From Lonsdalea britannica (GTDB lineage Bacteria > Pseudomonadota > Gammaproteobacteria > Enterobacterales > Enterobacteriaceae), in the NCBI RefSeq assembly GCF_002111595.1, contig NZ_LUTN01000014.1, forward strand, positions 54,674-118,673: 64,000 bases of DNA, in the 5' to 3' direction. Shown in pieces: positions 48,169-57,504 of the stretch; the first letter of the stretch is position 1, and the number at the start of each line of letters is the position of its first letter. The position numbers and the translations under genes were made by a program. A model generated the notes under the pieces. It was not told the origin of the DNA. It did not search any database and saw only the letters and a list, made by a program, of their open reading frames with translations.

Positions 48169-48822
48169 TCACAGGTAGCTATAAAACAGGCCGTCGAGCA
48201 GCCGGGTCCAGCCGCTGACCAGCACGAACAGCAGCAGTTTGAGCGGCAGCGACAACGTGGTCGGCGCAACCATCTGCATCCCCAATGCCAGCAACACGTT
48301 AGAGACAATCAGGTCAATCACAATGAACGGGATATAAATCAGGAAACCGATTTTGAATCCCGCCTGCAACTCCGAGAGTACAAACGCCGGGATCACCAGC
48401 AAAATATTGTCCGGCGTCACTTTGTCGGACAGGGCGGCGGGCCACATGCGCAGGCTATTCTCATGCAGGTGGGTGAGAATATCGGGATCGGTATTGCGGG
48501 ACATAAACTTTTGCAGGGGTTCGATACCGTGCGTCGCTGTGGTTTCCAGCGTGCCGAGGTCGCTCATATCCAGCGGCGTATCCTGAACGCGTTGTTTGAT
48601 ATCAGCGAAAACCGGCGCCATGACGAACAGGGTAGCGGCGAGGGCGATGCCATACAGCGCCATGTTCGGCGGCACCTGCTGTACTCCGATGGCGTTGCGG
48701 GTAATCAGCAACACGGTGGCGATTTTCAAAAAGCAGGTACAGACCACCATCATTAACGGAATGAGCGATAGCGCCCCCAACAGCAGGGCGAACATGACGG
48801 GATCGAATGCGCCCGCCGTCAT
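48169..48822 (-). CDS. hrcR: Type III secretion export apparatus protein HrcR (SctR)
   Basis: Core export-gate protein, 217 residues. [40 protein letters not shown] (split around TCFLKI and QQVPPN) is the classic SctR/FliP motif; the second half ends [13 protein letters not shown] overlaps the stop of hrcQ by four bases, so the two are coupled. Confidence 0.95.
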   Translation of the reverse strand: MTAGAFDPVMFALLLGALSLIPLMMVVCTCFLKIATVLLITRNAIGVQQVPPNMALYGIALAATLFVMAPVFADIKQRVQDTPLDMSDLGTLETTATHGIEPLQKFMSRNTDPDILTHLHENSLRMWPAALSDKVTPDNILLVIPAFVLSELQAGFKIGFLIYIPFIVIDLIVSNVLLALGMQMVAPTTLSLPLKLLLFVLVSGWTRLLDGLFYSYL

Positions 48823-49151
48823 GACTGCGGCTCTCGAACCGGCTGCAACGCGCCGAGTCGTTGGGTGATCTGCAGGGCCAGACGTCCCGCGACCTCCACC
48901 AGCTCTCCCCGGGCCAGCGGCACCTCGCCGTGATACAGCATCGCTTCGCCCGGCAGCGCCTGCTGAACGGGAATCACGCTGCCGCAGGACAACTGCTGGA
49001 GTGCCTTAAGCGTCAGGGAAAGATGCCCGCAGCGGACCGTCAGCGTCAGAGGCAGCTCGGGCAGCGGCGCGTCATAAGACGTTGCGGTCGGCGTTATTTC
49101 GTCGACAAAGGCCATTTCATGCGTGGGTGAGGCATCGAAAGCGTCATTCAC
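48819..49151 (-). CDS. Predicted internal translation product of hrcQ (short SctQ, 110 aa)
   Basis: GTG 49151 is in frame with hrcQ (codon 248) and is preceded by AAAAGGAG with six bases between, a better ribosome site than that of most genes here. The product, beginning [10 protein letters not shown], would contain just the SPOA domain. Known parallels are the internally initiated short forms of YscQ, SpaO and SsaQ, and the separate HrcQb of P. syringae. Inference from sequence only. Confidence 0.65.
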   Translation of the reverse strand: MNDAFDASPTHEMAFVDEITPTATSYDAPLPELPLTLTVRCGHLSLTLKALQQLSCGSVIPVQQALPGEAMLYHGEVPLARGELVEVAGRLALQITQRLGALQPVREPQS

Positions 49152-49892
49152 CGGACACTCCTTTTGTTCAGCGATAAGAAAGTGGGTCGGCGTCAGGCCA
49201 TCCCATTGGAACTGGCCCTGAAACCGTCGCCCGCCGAGCGAAATGAACCCCTCGCCGTGCGGGGAAAAACTACAAATAGGTGGATAGATCAGGTCACCCG
49301 GTTCCAATGTGTCGATTTCTTTCGGTGACAATGTCACTTTGGCCAGCGTTAACGGCATGGCTATTGGCAGCGTCGACGGCAAGGGTGGTGTGGAGGAAAA
49401 CCACCCCGGCTGACGAAGCCATAACAGCAGCTCGTCAGCGCCGATACGCAGCAGACTCCGGGCGCGTCGCGCGTCAACCTGAACGTCCAGCCACAGCGAA
49501 ACGGCGTCTGTGGCAATGTCGTCATTGAACGGCGTCAGCGGCCCCAGCAACGTATAAAGCGGGGGGCTGAGGCCATCATTAAACAGCGCCCAGAACCACG
49601 CGGTCGCCGTCGGGTCTTCCTCCTGCGTCGGCAATAGCGCCGGGCAGTCGGACATCAGCGACAGCACGGGCTCGGGGTCGCTGAGCGAGAAGCCACCTGC
49701 TGCACTTTGCCAGCCATGGTGGGGCGCTGCGGGTGCCTGCGGTGGCGCCAGCGTCAAACGCAGCTCTCCTTGGCGACCGTCGTTGAAGTGGAACGCGAAG
49801 CGGCAACTTTCCGCCAACTGCTGAGACAATCGCGCCTGCAACGGCGTCAGCGAGCGCAATTTGACGGGGACTGGCGACATCGAGGTCTTCAT
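48819..49892 (-). CDS. hrcQ: Type III secretion cytoplasmic ring protein HrcQ (SctQ), undivided
   Basis: Sorting-platform/C-ring protein, 357 residues. The C-terminal SPOA domain is recognisable in [20 protein letters not shown] then [21 protein letters not shown] and [19 protein letters not shown]. In Pseudomonas syringae this protein is split into HrcQa and HrcQb; here it is one gene, but an internal GTG with a strong ribosome site and an internal HrpL-type promoter may provide the short form separately. Coupled to hrpP and hrcR by four-base overlaps. Confidence 0.92.
   Translation of the reverse strand: MKTSMSPVPVKLRSLTPLQARLSQQLAESCRFAFHFNDGRQGELRLTLAPPQAPAAPHHGWQSAAGGFSLSDPEPVLSLMSDCPALLPTQEEDPTATAWFWALFNDGLSPPLYTLLGPLTPFNDDIATDAVSLWLDVQVDARRARSLLRIGADELLLWLRQPGWFSSTPPLPSTLPIAMPLTLAKVTLSPKEIDTLEPGDLIYPPICSFSPHGEGFISLGGRRFQGQFQWDGLTPTHFLIAEQKECPVNDAFDASPTHEMAFVDEITPTATSYDAPLPELPLTLTVRCGHLSLTLKALQQLSCGSVIPVQQALPGEAMLYHGEVPLARGELVEVAGRLALQITQRLGALQPVREPQS
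49277..49305 (-). promoter_or_regulatory. Perfect HrpL-type promoter inside hrcQ
   Basis: On the minus strand GGAACC-N16-CCACCTA, a full match to the hrp box GGAACC-N15/16-CCACNNA. It lies in coding sequence (residues about 196-205 of HrcQ) and points at hrcR-S-T-U. The expected start is about 49270, ahead of the internal GTG at 49151. Confidence 0.6.
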
Positions 49893-50425
49893 GGCTCCTC
49901 CTGAACTTCAAATTCAAGCCGAATCGGGCAGTCGAGCGCCGTAGACAGCGCGCGTCGGCAGTTTTCTCGCTGGCGGCTAACTTGCGGGTAAGCCGAACGT
50001 TGAAATCGCAACATGACCTCCCAGCCAAGGGGCGGCAACGTGCTTATCCGGACATCGACATCGCCCAACTGCGGCAGTTGCAGGCTGAAAGAGAACGGAC
50101 TGTGAGCGGTAAGATCGTGACGCGCGGCCAGCTCAGCATGCAGCGTTGCAGTGAGTGACGTTGTCACGCATTCGGCGTGCGAAGGTGATAAATAACCCGT
50201 TGAACCTGCGGATGGGACGTCGGCCTCTGCGGCGGTCACATCGGGCGTGTAGAAATCCAAAGGCGGTGCAGACAGCAAAAGTTCGAAGTCCGAAAGACGG
50301 TCAGACGTCTCTGCGCCGGAGGGGGCGTTGAGTCCCCGCGAGCGCGACAGCGACTTTTCCGCCGGGGGTAAGGAGGCCTCGCGCGATGCGGACGAGACGG
50401 TGGCGGGCGGGAGAGAGGCGCTCAT
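49889..50425 (-). CDS. hrpP: Type III secretion protein HrpP (SctP, needle-length/substrate switch)
   Basis: 178 residues; SctP proteins control pilus length and substrate switching and are poorly conserved. It is Ser/Pro/Ala-rich at the N-terminus, with a more structured C-terminal part (FSFSLQLPQLGDVDVRISTL, then WEVMLRFQRSAYPQVSRQRE). Assigned mainly by position between hrpO and hrcQ and by length. ATG 50425 overlaps the hrpO stop (ATGA). Confidence 0.8.
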   Translation of the reverse strand: MSASLPPATVSSASREASLPPAEKSLSRSRGLNAPSGAETSDRLSDFELLLSAPPLDFYTPDVTAAEADVPSAGSTGYLSPSHAECVTTSLTATLHAELAARHDLTAHSPFSFSLQLPQLGDVDVRISTLPPLGWEVMLRFQRSAYPQVSRQRENCRRALSTALDCPIRLEFEVQEEP

Positions 50426-50838
50426 GATGGCTCCTGATTCAGCGTCAGTATAAATTCCAGTTTTTCGACGGCTTTTTGGCGCTGGCGCAGCCGTGCGCGT
50501 TTGTCGGTGACCTGCTGCCGTTGCTGCTGGCAAAGCGCCTCGCCGTGTTCACACTGCTGTTGCTGTTGTCGCAGGCGGCCAATCTGTCTCTGCGTTCGCT
50601 CGCGCTGCTGTTGCAAACTGTCCAGCGACAGCGCCTGTTCTTGCTGGCGCTGGCGAAAATCCTGTTGCTGTTGCCGGTAATAAACCTGCTGCGTCTCTTT
50701 TTCCTGGCGCAGCAGGCCGAGTTCGGCTTCCTGTTGCGCCAGCGACTGCGTGGCTTCCCGCAACTGTGATTCGGCGCGGCGCAGGCGCTGACGACGGATA
50801 GGCAGCAGTTGCTGGAGCGTGGCGTTTAGTGAAGGCAT
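50422..50838 (-). CDS. hrpO: Type III secretion ATPase stalk protein HrpO (SctO)
   Basis: 138-residue, almost entirely coiled-coil protein (long runs of Gln, Arg, Glu and Leu: RRQRLRRAESQLREATQSL, RQRQKAVEKLEFILTLN). SctO/FliJ-like proteins sit in the ATPase ring and link it to SctV. Position directly after hrcN agrees. Confidence 0.88.
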   Translation of the reverse strand: MPSLNATLQQLLPIRRQRLRRAESQLREATQSLAQQEAELGLLRQEKETQQVYYRQQQQDFRQRQQEQALSLDSLQQQRERTQRQIGRLRQQQQQCEHGEALCQQQRQQVTDKRARLRQRQKAVEKLEFILTLNQEPS

Positions 50839-50868
50839 GGCGCGCCTCCGGTCGTCGGCGATAGCGTA

Positions 50869-52250
50869 TTAGACGTTGGCATAGCGGCTGACCTCGTTGA
50901 GCCGAGCGGTAATTTCCGCGAAGGTCTGCGGTTCGCGCATCGGCTGTTGCAGGAAGGCGTTGATGTGCGCATGGGCGGTGACCGCCGCATCCGTCAGGGC
51001 ATCGTGTCCCGGCTGGTATTCCCCGAGCCGAATCAGCATATCCACCTGCTGATAGGCGGCCATCAGCCGACGCAGCCCTCCGGCGTCGCTGAGGTGCGCG
51101 GTGGTCGCTACACTGCTCATGGTGCGGCTGAGACTCATCAAGACATCGATCGCGGGATAGTGATTACGCTCCGCCAACCGTCGTGATAACACGATGTGGC
51201 CGTCGATGAGCGATCTCACCTCATCCGCGACCGGATCGTTCATGGAGTCCTGTTCGATCAGCACCGAGTACAGCGCGGTGATCGCGCCCTGACGGGTTTG
51301 TCCGGCGCGCTCGACCAGCCGCGGCAGCAGGGTGTAAACCGACGGCGGCAAGCCGCCCCGGCCCTGAGGTTCGCCGAGCGCCAGCCCGATTTCACGCTGT
51401 GCGCGGGCAAAGCGGGTCAGCGAGTCGACGATCAGCAGCACCTGCTTGCCTTCGGCCCGGAAGGCTTCTGCAATCGCGGTGGCCGTGAAGGCGGCGCGAG
51501 CGCGCTCCATGCTGCTGCGATCCGAGGTCGAGCACACCAGCACGGTGCGTCGGCGCAGCGCATCGTCCAGTTCGTGGTCAAGAAATTCGCGCAGTTCGCG
51601 GCCGCGTTCGCCGATCAAACCGAAGACGATGACGTCGCAGGGCGTGTTGCGGGCCAGCTCGGCGAGCAGCGTGGTTTTACCGCAGCCTGCGCCGGCAAAA
51701 ATCCCGACGCGCTGGCCGCGACCGATGGTCAGCAGACCGTCGATGGCGCGCAGTCCCGTCGGCAGCGGTTCGCTGATGCAAGGGCGCTCGGTCGGCGGCG
51801 GTGCATCGCCGATCACGGGAATGGGATGGGGACAATTCGTGCCGGGTTCGACGAACGCTGAATGACTCTCCGGCGTGAGCGGTCTGCCGAAACCGTCTAA
51901 TACGCTGCCCAACAGATCGTCGGATACCTGTACGCAATGCGGCTGATAGAGCGGCGTCACTACCGCGCCTTGCGCGATGCCGTCCAGCGCTCCCAACGCC
52001 GAGAGAAACACGTGTTGCGGACTGAAGCCGACGACTTCGGCCAGCACCTGCGTCCGATCGTCACGTTCGATGCGGCACAAATCGCCGATTCGGGCCTGCG
52101 GCAGGTAGATTCCAGCAGGATGCCGCTGATCCCCGTAATGCGTCCCCGCAGCCGAACCGGCGCGTAGTCGGCCAGATGCCGCCGCTGCGCGGTCAGCCAG
52201 CGCTCTAGCAGCGGATAGCGCCCCGATTCGTCGATCGATAGCATTGCCAT
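50869..52250 (-). CDS. hrcN: Type III secretion ATPase HrcN (SctN, one frame break)
   Basis: Hexameric ATPase that unfolds and releases export substrates. About 460 residues after repair. N-terminal part MAMLSIDESGRYPLLERWL to ISGILLEST, then in the next frame LPQARIGDLCRIERDDR. The break at about 52104 lacks one C (ACCTGCCG to ACCCTGCCG). Walker A GAGCGKTTL, FGLIGERGRELREF, LIVDSLTRFARAQREIGLALGEPQGRGGLPPSVY (split around SLTRFA and GEPQGR) are diagnostic. Its ATG shares one base with the hrpQ stop. Confidence 0.92.
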
Positions 52251-53176
52251 TACCAGTTCACCTTAATCTGCTGTTTGCCGTTGAACTCAATCTGATGGTT
52301 ATCGATGCCAACCAGCCGAAGTCCCTCCACCTCGTCGCCGACGAACAGACGCCGACCGTCGGCTGTGACGATGTTGGCCTGTGCTCCACTGGTCACCTGA
52401 ATGATGCGGAACGGCAATGTATCGCCCTTAACGCGGGTATGATTTTCGATTGGCTGAGTGACACGGTAACGTTGCTGAAACCGGACCAGCATCCGGTTAA
52501 TCATCGGCAGCTGGTCCGCCGCCAGCGCGCCGCTGAGGATGATGCGATCCGGCTGCTGAACGACCTGCACGTTGCCCAAATCACGATCATTCAGCATCGT
52601 TTGCAGCGTAGCGGCGGATTGCGCCGGGGACGTTATCGGGATGCGCGTATCGGACGGCGGCGCTGACGGCATCGCGACGCTGTCCTGCATCAGCCAACTG
52701 CCGGTGAGCATCACCAATAGTCCGATGAGCAGCAGATAGCTGCATTTCGCCCATAGCGGCAGGCGGGCTTTGGGCTCAGCACTGGGCGTTTCGGCGGGGG
52801 CCTCGACCGGCGGCGTTGGCGGCGGCGCGTTCATTGGCTCCGGTAGGGGGATGGATGCGTTCACCTCCGCCTCCTCCTGCCACGGTGTCTCCGCGCTGAC
52901 CACGCACAACCAGATGGCGCCCGCGGCGAACGGCGTTCCCGGCAACAGAGTGAGCGACGTCTCAACCGGATGGCCCTCGCTGTCGCTCACCGTGCCTTCC
53001 CGCGCGGAGAGGATCCAGGTCTCCCCCTGTTTTTCCAACAGACAGTGATCGTCGCGAATACCGGGGTCATACAGCACCATATCCGCATCGTCGGCGGCGC
53101 CGATATGACACGTGAGTCCGTTTAACGGCAGGGCGGCTCCCCGATGCAGCCCGGTCAGGACGCGCAGTTCAAACAT
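52250..53176 (-). CDS. hrpQ: Type III secretion inner-membrane ring protein HrpQ (SctD)
   Basis: Outer ring of the inner-membrane MS ring, 308 residues. N-terminal FHA-like domain (MFELRVLTGLHRGAALPLNG, then DPGIRDDHCLLE), a Pro/Ala-rich linker, one membrane helix (YLLLIGLLVMLTGSWLMQ, about 160-178), then periplasmic ring-building domain ending in IEFNGKQQIKVNW. Position between hrcV and hrcN agrees. Confidence 0.9.
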   Translation of the reverse strand: MFELRVLTGLHRGAALPLNGLTCHIGAADDADMVLYDPGIRDDHCLLEKQGETWILSAREGTVSDSEGHPVETSLTLLPGTPFAAGAIWLCVVSAETPWQEEAEVNASIPLPEPMNAPPPTPPVEAPAETPSAEPKARLPLWAKCSYLLLIGLLVMLTGSWLMQDSVAMPSAPPSDTRIPITSPAQSAATLQTMLNDRDLGNVQVVQQPDRIILSGALAADQLPMINRMLVRFQQRYRVTQPIENHTRVKGDTLPFRIIQVTSGAQANIVTADGRRLFVGDEVEGLRLVGIDNHQIEFNGKQQIKVNW

Positions 53177-53191
53177 GGTTCTTCTGCCTTC

Positions 53192-55300
53192 TTATGTATG
53201 AGCGGTGGCGGTCATATCATGCAGGTCGATACGGCCCACCACGTTGATAGACAGGTATGACTCCAGCTCGGTGAATGAAAGCACCGGCAGAGGGTGAAAT
53301 TCGTCCTGTACCAGCGCACGAAGCGGGCTGCGTAAATCCTGCGCCACCAGCAGCAGGGACGACAGCGGCTCGGTCGGCGGAAAGCAGTCCCGCAATTGAG
53401 TCAGCAGCACGGCGGCATCGTGCTGCGCCAACGCGAAAAACGTGTCGTTCTGGGTTTGGCGCAGGGCGTCGCGCAGTAGCTCCTCCGTCTCTGGCGTCAA
53501 TAACCAGACGGACAGGCAGTCGTCCCGGCTGTATTGGTGACAGATTTGCGCTTTTAATTGCAGACGAACGTAATCCGTCAGCGCGTTAACGTCGCGTTCA
53601 TGCTGGCCGACCTCGATCAGCGCTTCCGCTATCGGGCGCACCGCGCGCAACGGTATACGTTCTCCAGCCAGCTTTTGCAGCACGCTGGCGAAACGGGAGA
53701 GCGGCATAATGCGCTGCAGCTCCTGCGCCAGTTCAGGCTGTTCGCTTTCGAGCCAGCCGAGAATGGACTTGGTCTCCTGCAAGCCGATGAATTGAGCCGC
53801 GCTCCGATGGATGGCGTTTTCCATCCGCGCCAGAATCAGCGCTTCTTCTGTCTGGCGAGCCAACGTTTCTTGTCGCAACAGGGGATGATCGGCGGGCAGC
53901 CACAACCAGTGCGCTTCATCGCGGGCGGGCTGGCCTGCGGACAACTCAGCATGATCAAAGGATTCCTGCGGCACGTCCTGACGAGCGACCGCCTGATGGG
54001 CTGTCCCGAAGGTGGCGCGCAGCAGGGGGATTTCATACACGCAGAATTGAAACTCGTCCTGTGCGATGTCCGGGGTGAATTCAATGTCGAACGAGGGCAG
54101 CGTAAAGCCGAACTGATACACCAGCCGATTGCGCAGCCGACGAATATCCTGCACCAGCAGCGCGGCATGCTGAGCGTTGCGGCACTCGGCGTGGAAACGC
54201 AGCAGGTAGGCGCGCGTGGGGTTGAAGCGGCGCAGATCCTGATAGCCGTTCTGCTCTGCCGGCAGGTTGTCCGCCGCCAGCGCATGGCATTCAGCCAGTC
54301 CGAGCTGCTTGACCCGCCACAGCTGAAACAGTCCGCTAGATAGGGAGAGCAGGCTGATGAGCAGGAAGACCATCGTCGGCATACCCGGCAGTAGCGCAAA
54401 GCCGAACATGCCGATGGCGGAGATAATCCAGGCCTTTGGCTGGCTAGTCAGCTGCTCGGCGATCTCGCGGCCGATATTGTTATCCACTTTTTGGCCGTCG
54501 GCGGAAACGCGCGTGATGATCATCCCGGCGGTCAGGGAGATCAACAGCGCCGGGATCTGCGCGATCAGGCCGTCGCCGATGGTCAGCACCGAGTAAACGT
54601 GCATGGCGTCGCCCGCCGCCATATGGTGCTGCATGACCCCAATGGCGAAGCCGCCGATCATGTTAATGAATACGATGACCAGACTGGCGATGGCGTCGCC
54701 TTTGACGAACTTCATCGCGCCGTCCATCGCCCCAAACAGCTGGCTTTCTTTGGTGAGATTTTCGCGCCGCTGGCGGGCCTGTTGAGCGTCAATCAACCCG
54801 GCGCGCAGGTCGCTGTCGATGGACATCTGTTTGCCCGGCATCGCATCCAGCGTAAAACGAGCCGCCACTTCGGCGACGCGTTCTGATCCTTTGGTGATCA
54901 CCAGAAAGTTCACCACCGTCAGGATCAGGAAGATCACCAGACCGACCGCCAGATTGCCGCCCACTACAAAGTTGCCGAAGGCCTCTACCACGTGACCCGC
55001 ATCCTGTTGCAGCAGAATCTGCCGGGTCGTCGAAATAGACAGGGCCAGCCGGAACATGGTGGTCAATAGCAGCACGGCGGGAAAGGTCGAAAAGGCCAAT
55101 GGCTTGGGCAGATACATCGCCAGAACGATCAGCAGCGAAGAGATGCAGATGTTGAAGGCGATCAGCACGTCAATCAGCCCTGTCGGCAGAGGAATGATCA
55201 TCATGAAGACGATGGCCATCACAATGACCGCGCCCACGATTTCTGAACGTTGCATCGCGCTGATGGCAATGCGATTGAGCCAGGCGATCAGCAAAGTCAT
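53192..55300 (-). CDS. hrcV: Type III secretion export gate protein HrcV (SctV)
   Basis: Nonameric export gate, 702 residues. Eight N-terminal helices with family blocks IPLPTGLIDVLIAFNICISS, FPAVLLLTTMFRLALSISTTR (split at TTMFRLAL), AEVAARFTLDAMPGKQMSID, LRAGLIDAQQARQRRENLTKE and GDAIASLVIVFINMIGG, then a large cytoplasmic domain. Intact frame, usual length. Coupled to hrpJ by an AAGGAG site inside the hrpJ end. Confidence 0.95.
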   Translation of the reverse strand: MTLLIAWLNRIAISAMQRSEIVGAVIVMAIVFMMIIPLPTGLIDVLIAFNICISSLLIVLAMYLPKPLAFSTFPAVLLLTTMFRLALSISTTRQILLQQDAGHVVEAFGNFVVGGNLAVGLVIFLILTVVNFLVITKGSERVAEVAARFTLDAMPGKQMSIDSDLRAGLIDAQQARQRRENLTKESQLFGAMDGAMKFVKGDAIASLVIVFINMIGGFAIGVMQHHMAAGDAMHVYSVLTIGDGLIAQIPALLISLTAGMIITRVSADGQKVDNNIGREIAEQLTSQPKAWIISAIGMFGFALLPGMPTMVFLLISLLSLSSGLFQLWRVKQLGLAECHALAADNLPAEQNGYQDLRRFNPTRAYLLRFHAECRNAQHAALLVQDIRRLRNRLVYQFGFTLPSFDIEFTPDIAQDEFQFCVYEIPLLRATFGTAHQAVARQDVPQESFDHAELSAGQPARDEAHWLWLPADHPLLRQETLARQTEEALILARMENAIHRSAAQFIGLQETKSILGWLESEQPELAQELQRIMPLSRFASVLQKLAGERIPLRAVRPIAEALIEVGQHERDVNALTDYVRLQLKAQICHQYSRDDCLSVWLLTPETEELLRDALRQTQNDTFFALAQHDAAVLLTQLRDCFPPTEPLSSLLLVAQDLRSPLRALVQDEFHPLPVLSFTELESYLSINVVGRIDLHDMTATAHT

Positions 55301-55304
55301 TGGC

Positions 55305-56449
55305 TTACTCCTTGCGCGGCGCGGCGGCCTGTTCGGCCGCTTCTTGCCGGGACAGATCGCCGATCAGACCGCGGATGAGATGCAGCGCAGTGTGGCGATG
55401 TTTGCTATCCCGCCATAACGTCTGCGGCAGGGTGCCGACCAGCCGCAGCAGGCCGTTGAAAAACAGCAACTGGCGCTGTGCATGTTGTCCGGCGACTTCC
55501 CGCCCCAGATTGTGTAAATCGCGGACATAGGCCCCATTGGCGCTGAGGCCGATCAGCCGTCGCGTCAGTTCCACCGGGCCGAGCGTTGCGGCCGGGAAGC
55601 GATGGGCGTCTTGCTCCAGCAACTGCTGGCAGGACGACAGCGTATGGCTTAGCTGGCGCGCATCGTTGAGATGCTTCAACATCTGGCTCAGCGCGGTCTT
55701 CGAAATGGAGGAGGCCAGTGAGGCGATGTCGTCGGCGAGCGCCCGTTGCAGGGTGCGCAGACCGGCTGCGAAGTGCTGGGCGTCAAAGCGTTCCAACAGG
55801 CGTCCAGCAGGGAACTTGGCGACTGCTGATGAACGATGCGCTCGTAATAAAGCTCGCGCAGGATCTGTTTCTGCTGCGGATCGGTGCTAAACAGGGAGAT
55901 CGCCGCGGCCGTATTCAGCCCGGCGCGCACCTCGGGACCTTTTTCCTGATGCAACCGTTCCAGATTGTCTCGTGCGGCCTGTTCTAGCCCAGGATCGCGC
56001 TGTTCCCGGGCCTGCGCCAGTACATGACGCAAGACGATATCGCCGCGCGCGGCATCTCCGCCCGCCGCCTGTATCAATGCCTCGACCGACGCTGGGGGCG
56101 TTTGCAGCATGAGCCCTGCATTCTCCGCACCTGTTGATCCAGCGTCGGTTGTCGGGGATTTTCCAGGAGCTGGAACAGCTCGGTCAGCTTCTCTATCCGC
56201 TCGATATTCGCTTCCATGCGGCTTTGCGTCTGGGTGATTTGCCGACGATTCAGCGATTTGCTCTTGCTTTCCATCTGTTCGCCGAAAGCGGCCGACACTT
56301 CCTCCATGCTGTCGTGAAGCGCTTTGTCATGAGAGCCTTCGGCGCTGGGGATTGGGCGGGTGAGGCGGTTGACGCCTGTTCGTCTGCGGGGCGCTCAGGG
56401 GTGTCGTCGCATTGGCAATCATCGATGAGAGAGGGGGGATGGCAACCAT
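55305..56449 (-). CDS. hrpJ: Type III secretion gatekeeper HrpJ (SctW; four frame breaks)
   Basis: Gatekeeper of the YopN/SctW type that controls secretion of translocators and harpins. Start MVAIPPLSSMIANATTP at ATG 56449 with AGGA upstream. The frame breaks at about 56390 (CCCC, one C short), 56332, 56114 (GG, one G short) and 55800 (CC, one C short). Adding one base at each joins DEQASTASPAQ, HDKALHDSMEEVSAAFGEQM, RIEKLTELFQLLENPRQPTLD, GLMLQTPPASVEALIQAAGG and LLERFDAQHFAAGLRTLQ into about 382 residues. All are one-base losses, so error is likelier than real decay, but this is the most damaged gene. First gene of the hrpJ operon. Confidence 0.82.
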
Positions 56450-56493
56450 ATTCTGTCCTGCCTGAATCCATCTTTTTATTAAAGGTATGCGGT

Positions 56494-56521
56494 TATGTGG
56501 CGTTAAGAGGAATCGGGTTCC
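56494..56521 (-). promoter_or_regulatory. HrpL-dependent promoter (hrp box) of hrpJ
   Basis: Minus strand GGAACC-N15-CCACATA, a perfect match to the hrp box, 45 bases upstream of the hrpJ start. Confidence 0.92.
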
Positions 56522-56623
56522 CGCTCAGTGGCCTTATCGTTTTTTTATCCGTAAAAAGGCGGTCCAGCGATGACAGTTTGATTGCAATCGTTTGCATTTC
56601 AGTCGATTCACTTTGGCAAAACG

Positions 56624-56638
56624 TGGCACGAAAATGCC
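56624..56638 (+). promoter_or_regulatory. Sigma54-type promoter candidate of hrpL
   Basis: TGGCACG-AAAA-TGCC resembles the sigma54 consensus TGGCACG-N4-TTGCW but the spacing between GG and GC is nine rather than ten bases. One base may be missing here, as in many places in this window. It lies about 115 bases before hrpL; related bacteria transcribe hrpL with sigma54 and HrpS. Confidence 0.6.
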
Positions 56639-56752
56639 GTTTATGAAAATTTAAATAGAGTAAAAACAGTATATTGAGTCGGATTTGTTCGCTGGCATAC
56701 GCCTTGCTATCTCCTTTGCGCCAATCACGGCAAACCCAAGGAGAACCAGCAA

Positions 56753-57298
56753 ATGGAAACAATCGTATTGTCATCGGAAAAGGACTGCTCGTTTGAATCA
56801 CATCCTGAGGCTGTAGACTGGGAGCTGGTCTTTCGGCAGCATGGCAAACGCCTGCAGAATTTCATTCGTAAACGCGTGGCCAACAAAGAGGATGTCGAAG
56901 ACTTGCAGCAAATGACCTATCTGGAGGTGTTGAGAAATCGCGAAAAATTCGCCGGCGCATCGCGCCCGGAAACGTGGGTCTTCGGCATTGCGCTTAACCT
57001 TGTCCGCAACCACTACAAGCATGCAAAATCCCACGCTTGCGAAGTCAGCGAGGACGAATTGGCAACGCTTTCCTGCGACAGCGATCCCAGCCGAATCATC
57101 GAATGGGGCCACGCCCTGCATCGTGTGCTGGTGGCGAGTACGCATTTACCGGATGACACCCGCCGTATGTTGGTGATGCTGATTGACGCCGATGCCAGCT
57201 ATCAGGATATTGCCGCACGATTAGGTATGCCGATCGGTACAGTGCGATCGCGCCTTTCCCGTGCCAGAGGCTTCCTCCGCCAGGCTGTCGACGCCTGA
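56753..57298 (+). CDS. hrpL: Hrp sigma factor HrpL (ECF family)
   Basis: Alternative sigma factor that recognises hrp boxes. 181 residues. Region 2 includes FRQHGKRLQNFIRKRVANKE then DVEDLQQMTYLEVLRNREKF; region 4 includes SYQDIAARLGMPIGTVRSRLSRAR. AAGGAG lies nine bases before ATG 56753. Divergent from hrpJ, with the hrp box of the latter and a sigma54-type site in the space between. Confidence 0.95.
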   Translation: METIVLSSEKDCSFESHPEAVDWELVFRQHGKRLQNFIRKRVANKEDVEDLQQMTYLEVLRNREKFAGASRPETWVFGIALNLVRNHYKHAKSHACEVSEDELATLSCDSDPSRIIEWGHALHRVLVASTHLPDDTRRMLVMLIDADASYQDIAARLGMPIGTVRSRLSRARGFLRQAVDA

Positions 57299-57504
57299 GC
57301 CTATCTTTGACCTCGCGGCAAAAGAGAACAACTTGTCATTCAGTTTGATTACCCGGTTACAGGTCATGTCGTCAGGAGATGACGGTAACTTCGTACTGCC
57401 CGTGGCGCCAGTCAGGGTCCGGGCAGGTCTGCGACAGCATGGAGATGGCTATGTTATACCCCCCAAGGTCCCCTCAATCCCTTCGTTCCGAGGAGGTCCC
57501 GCCG

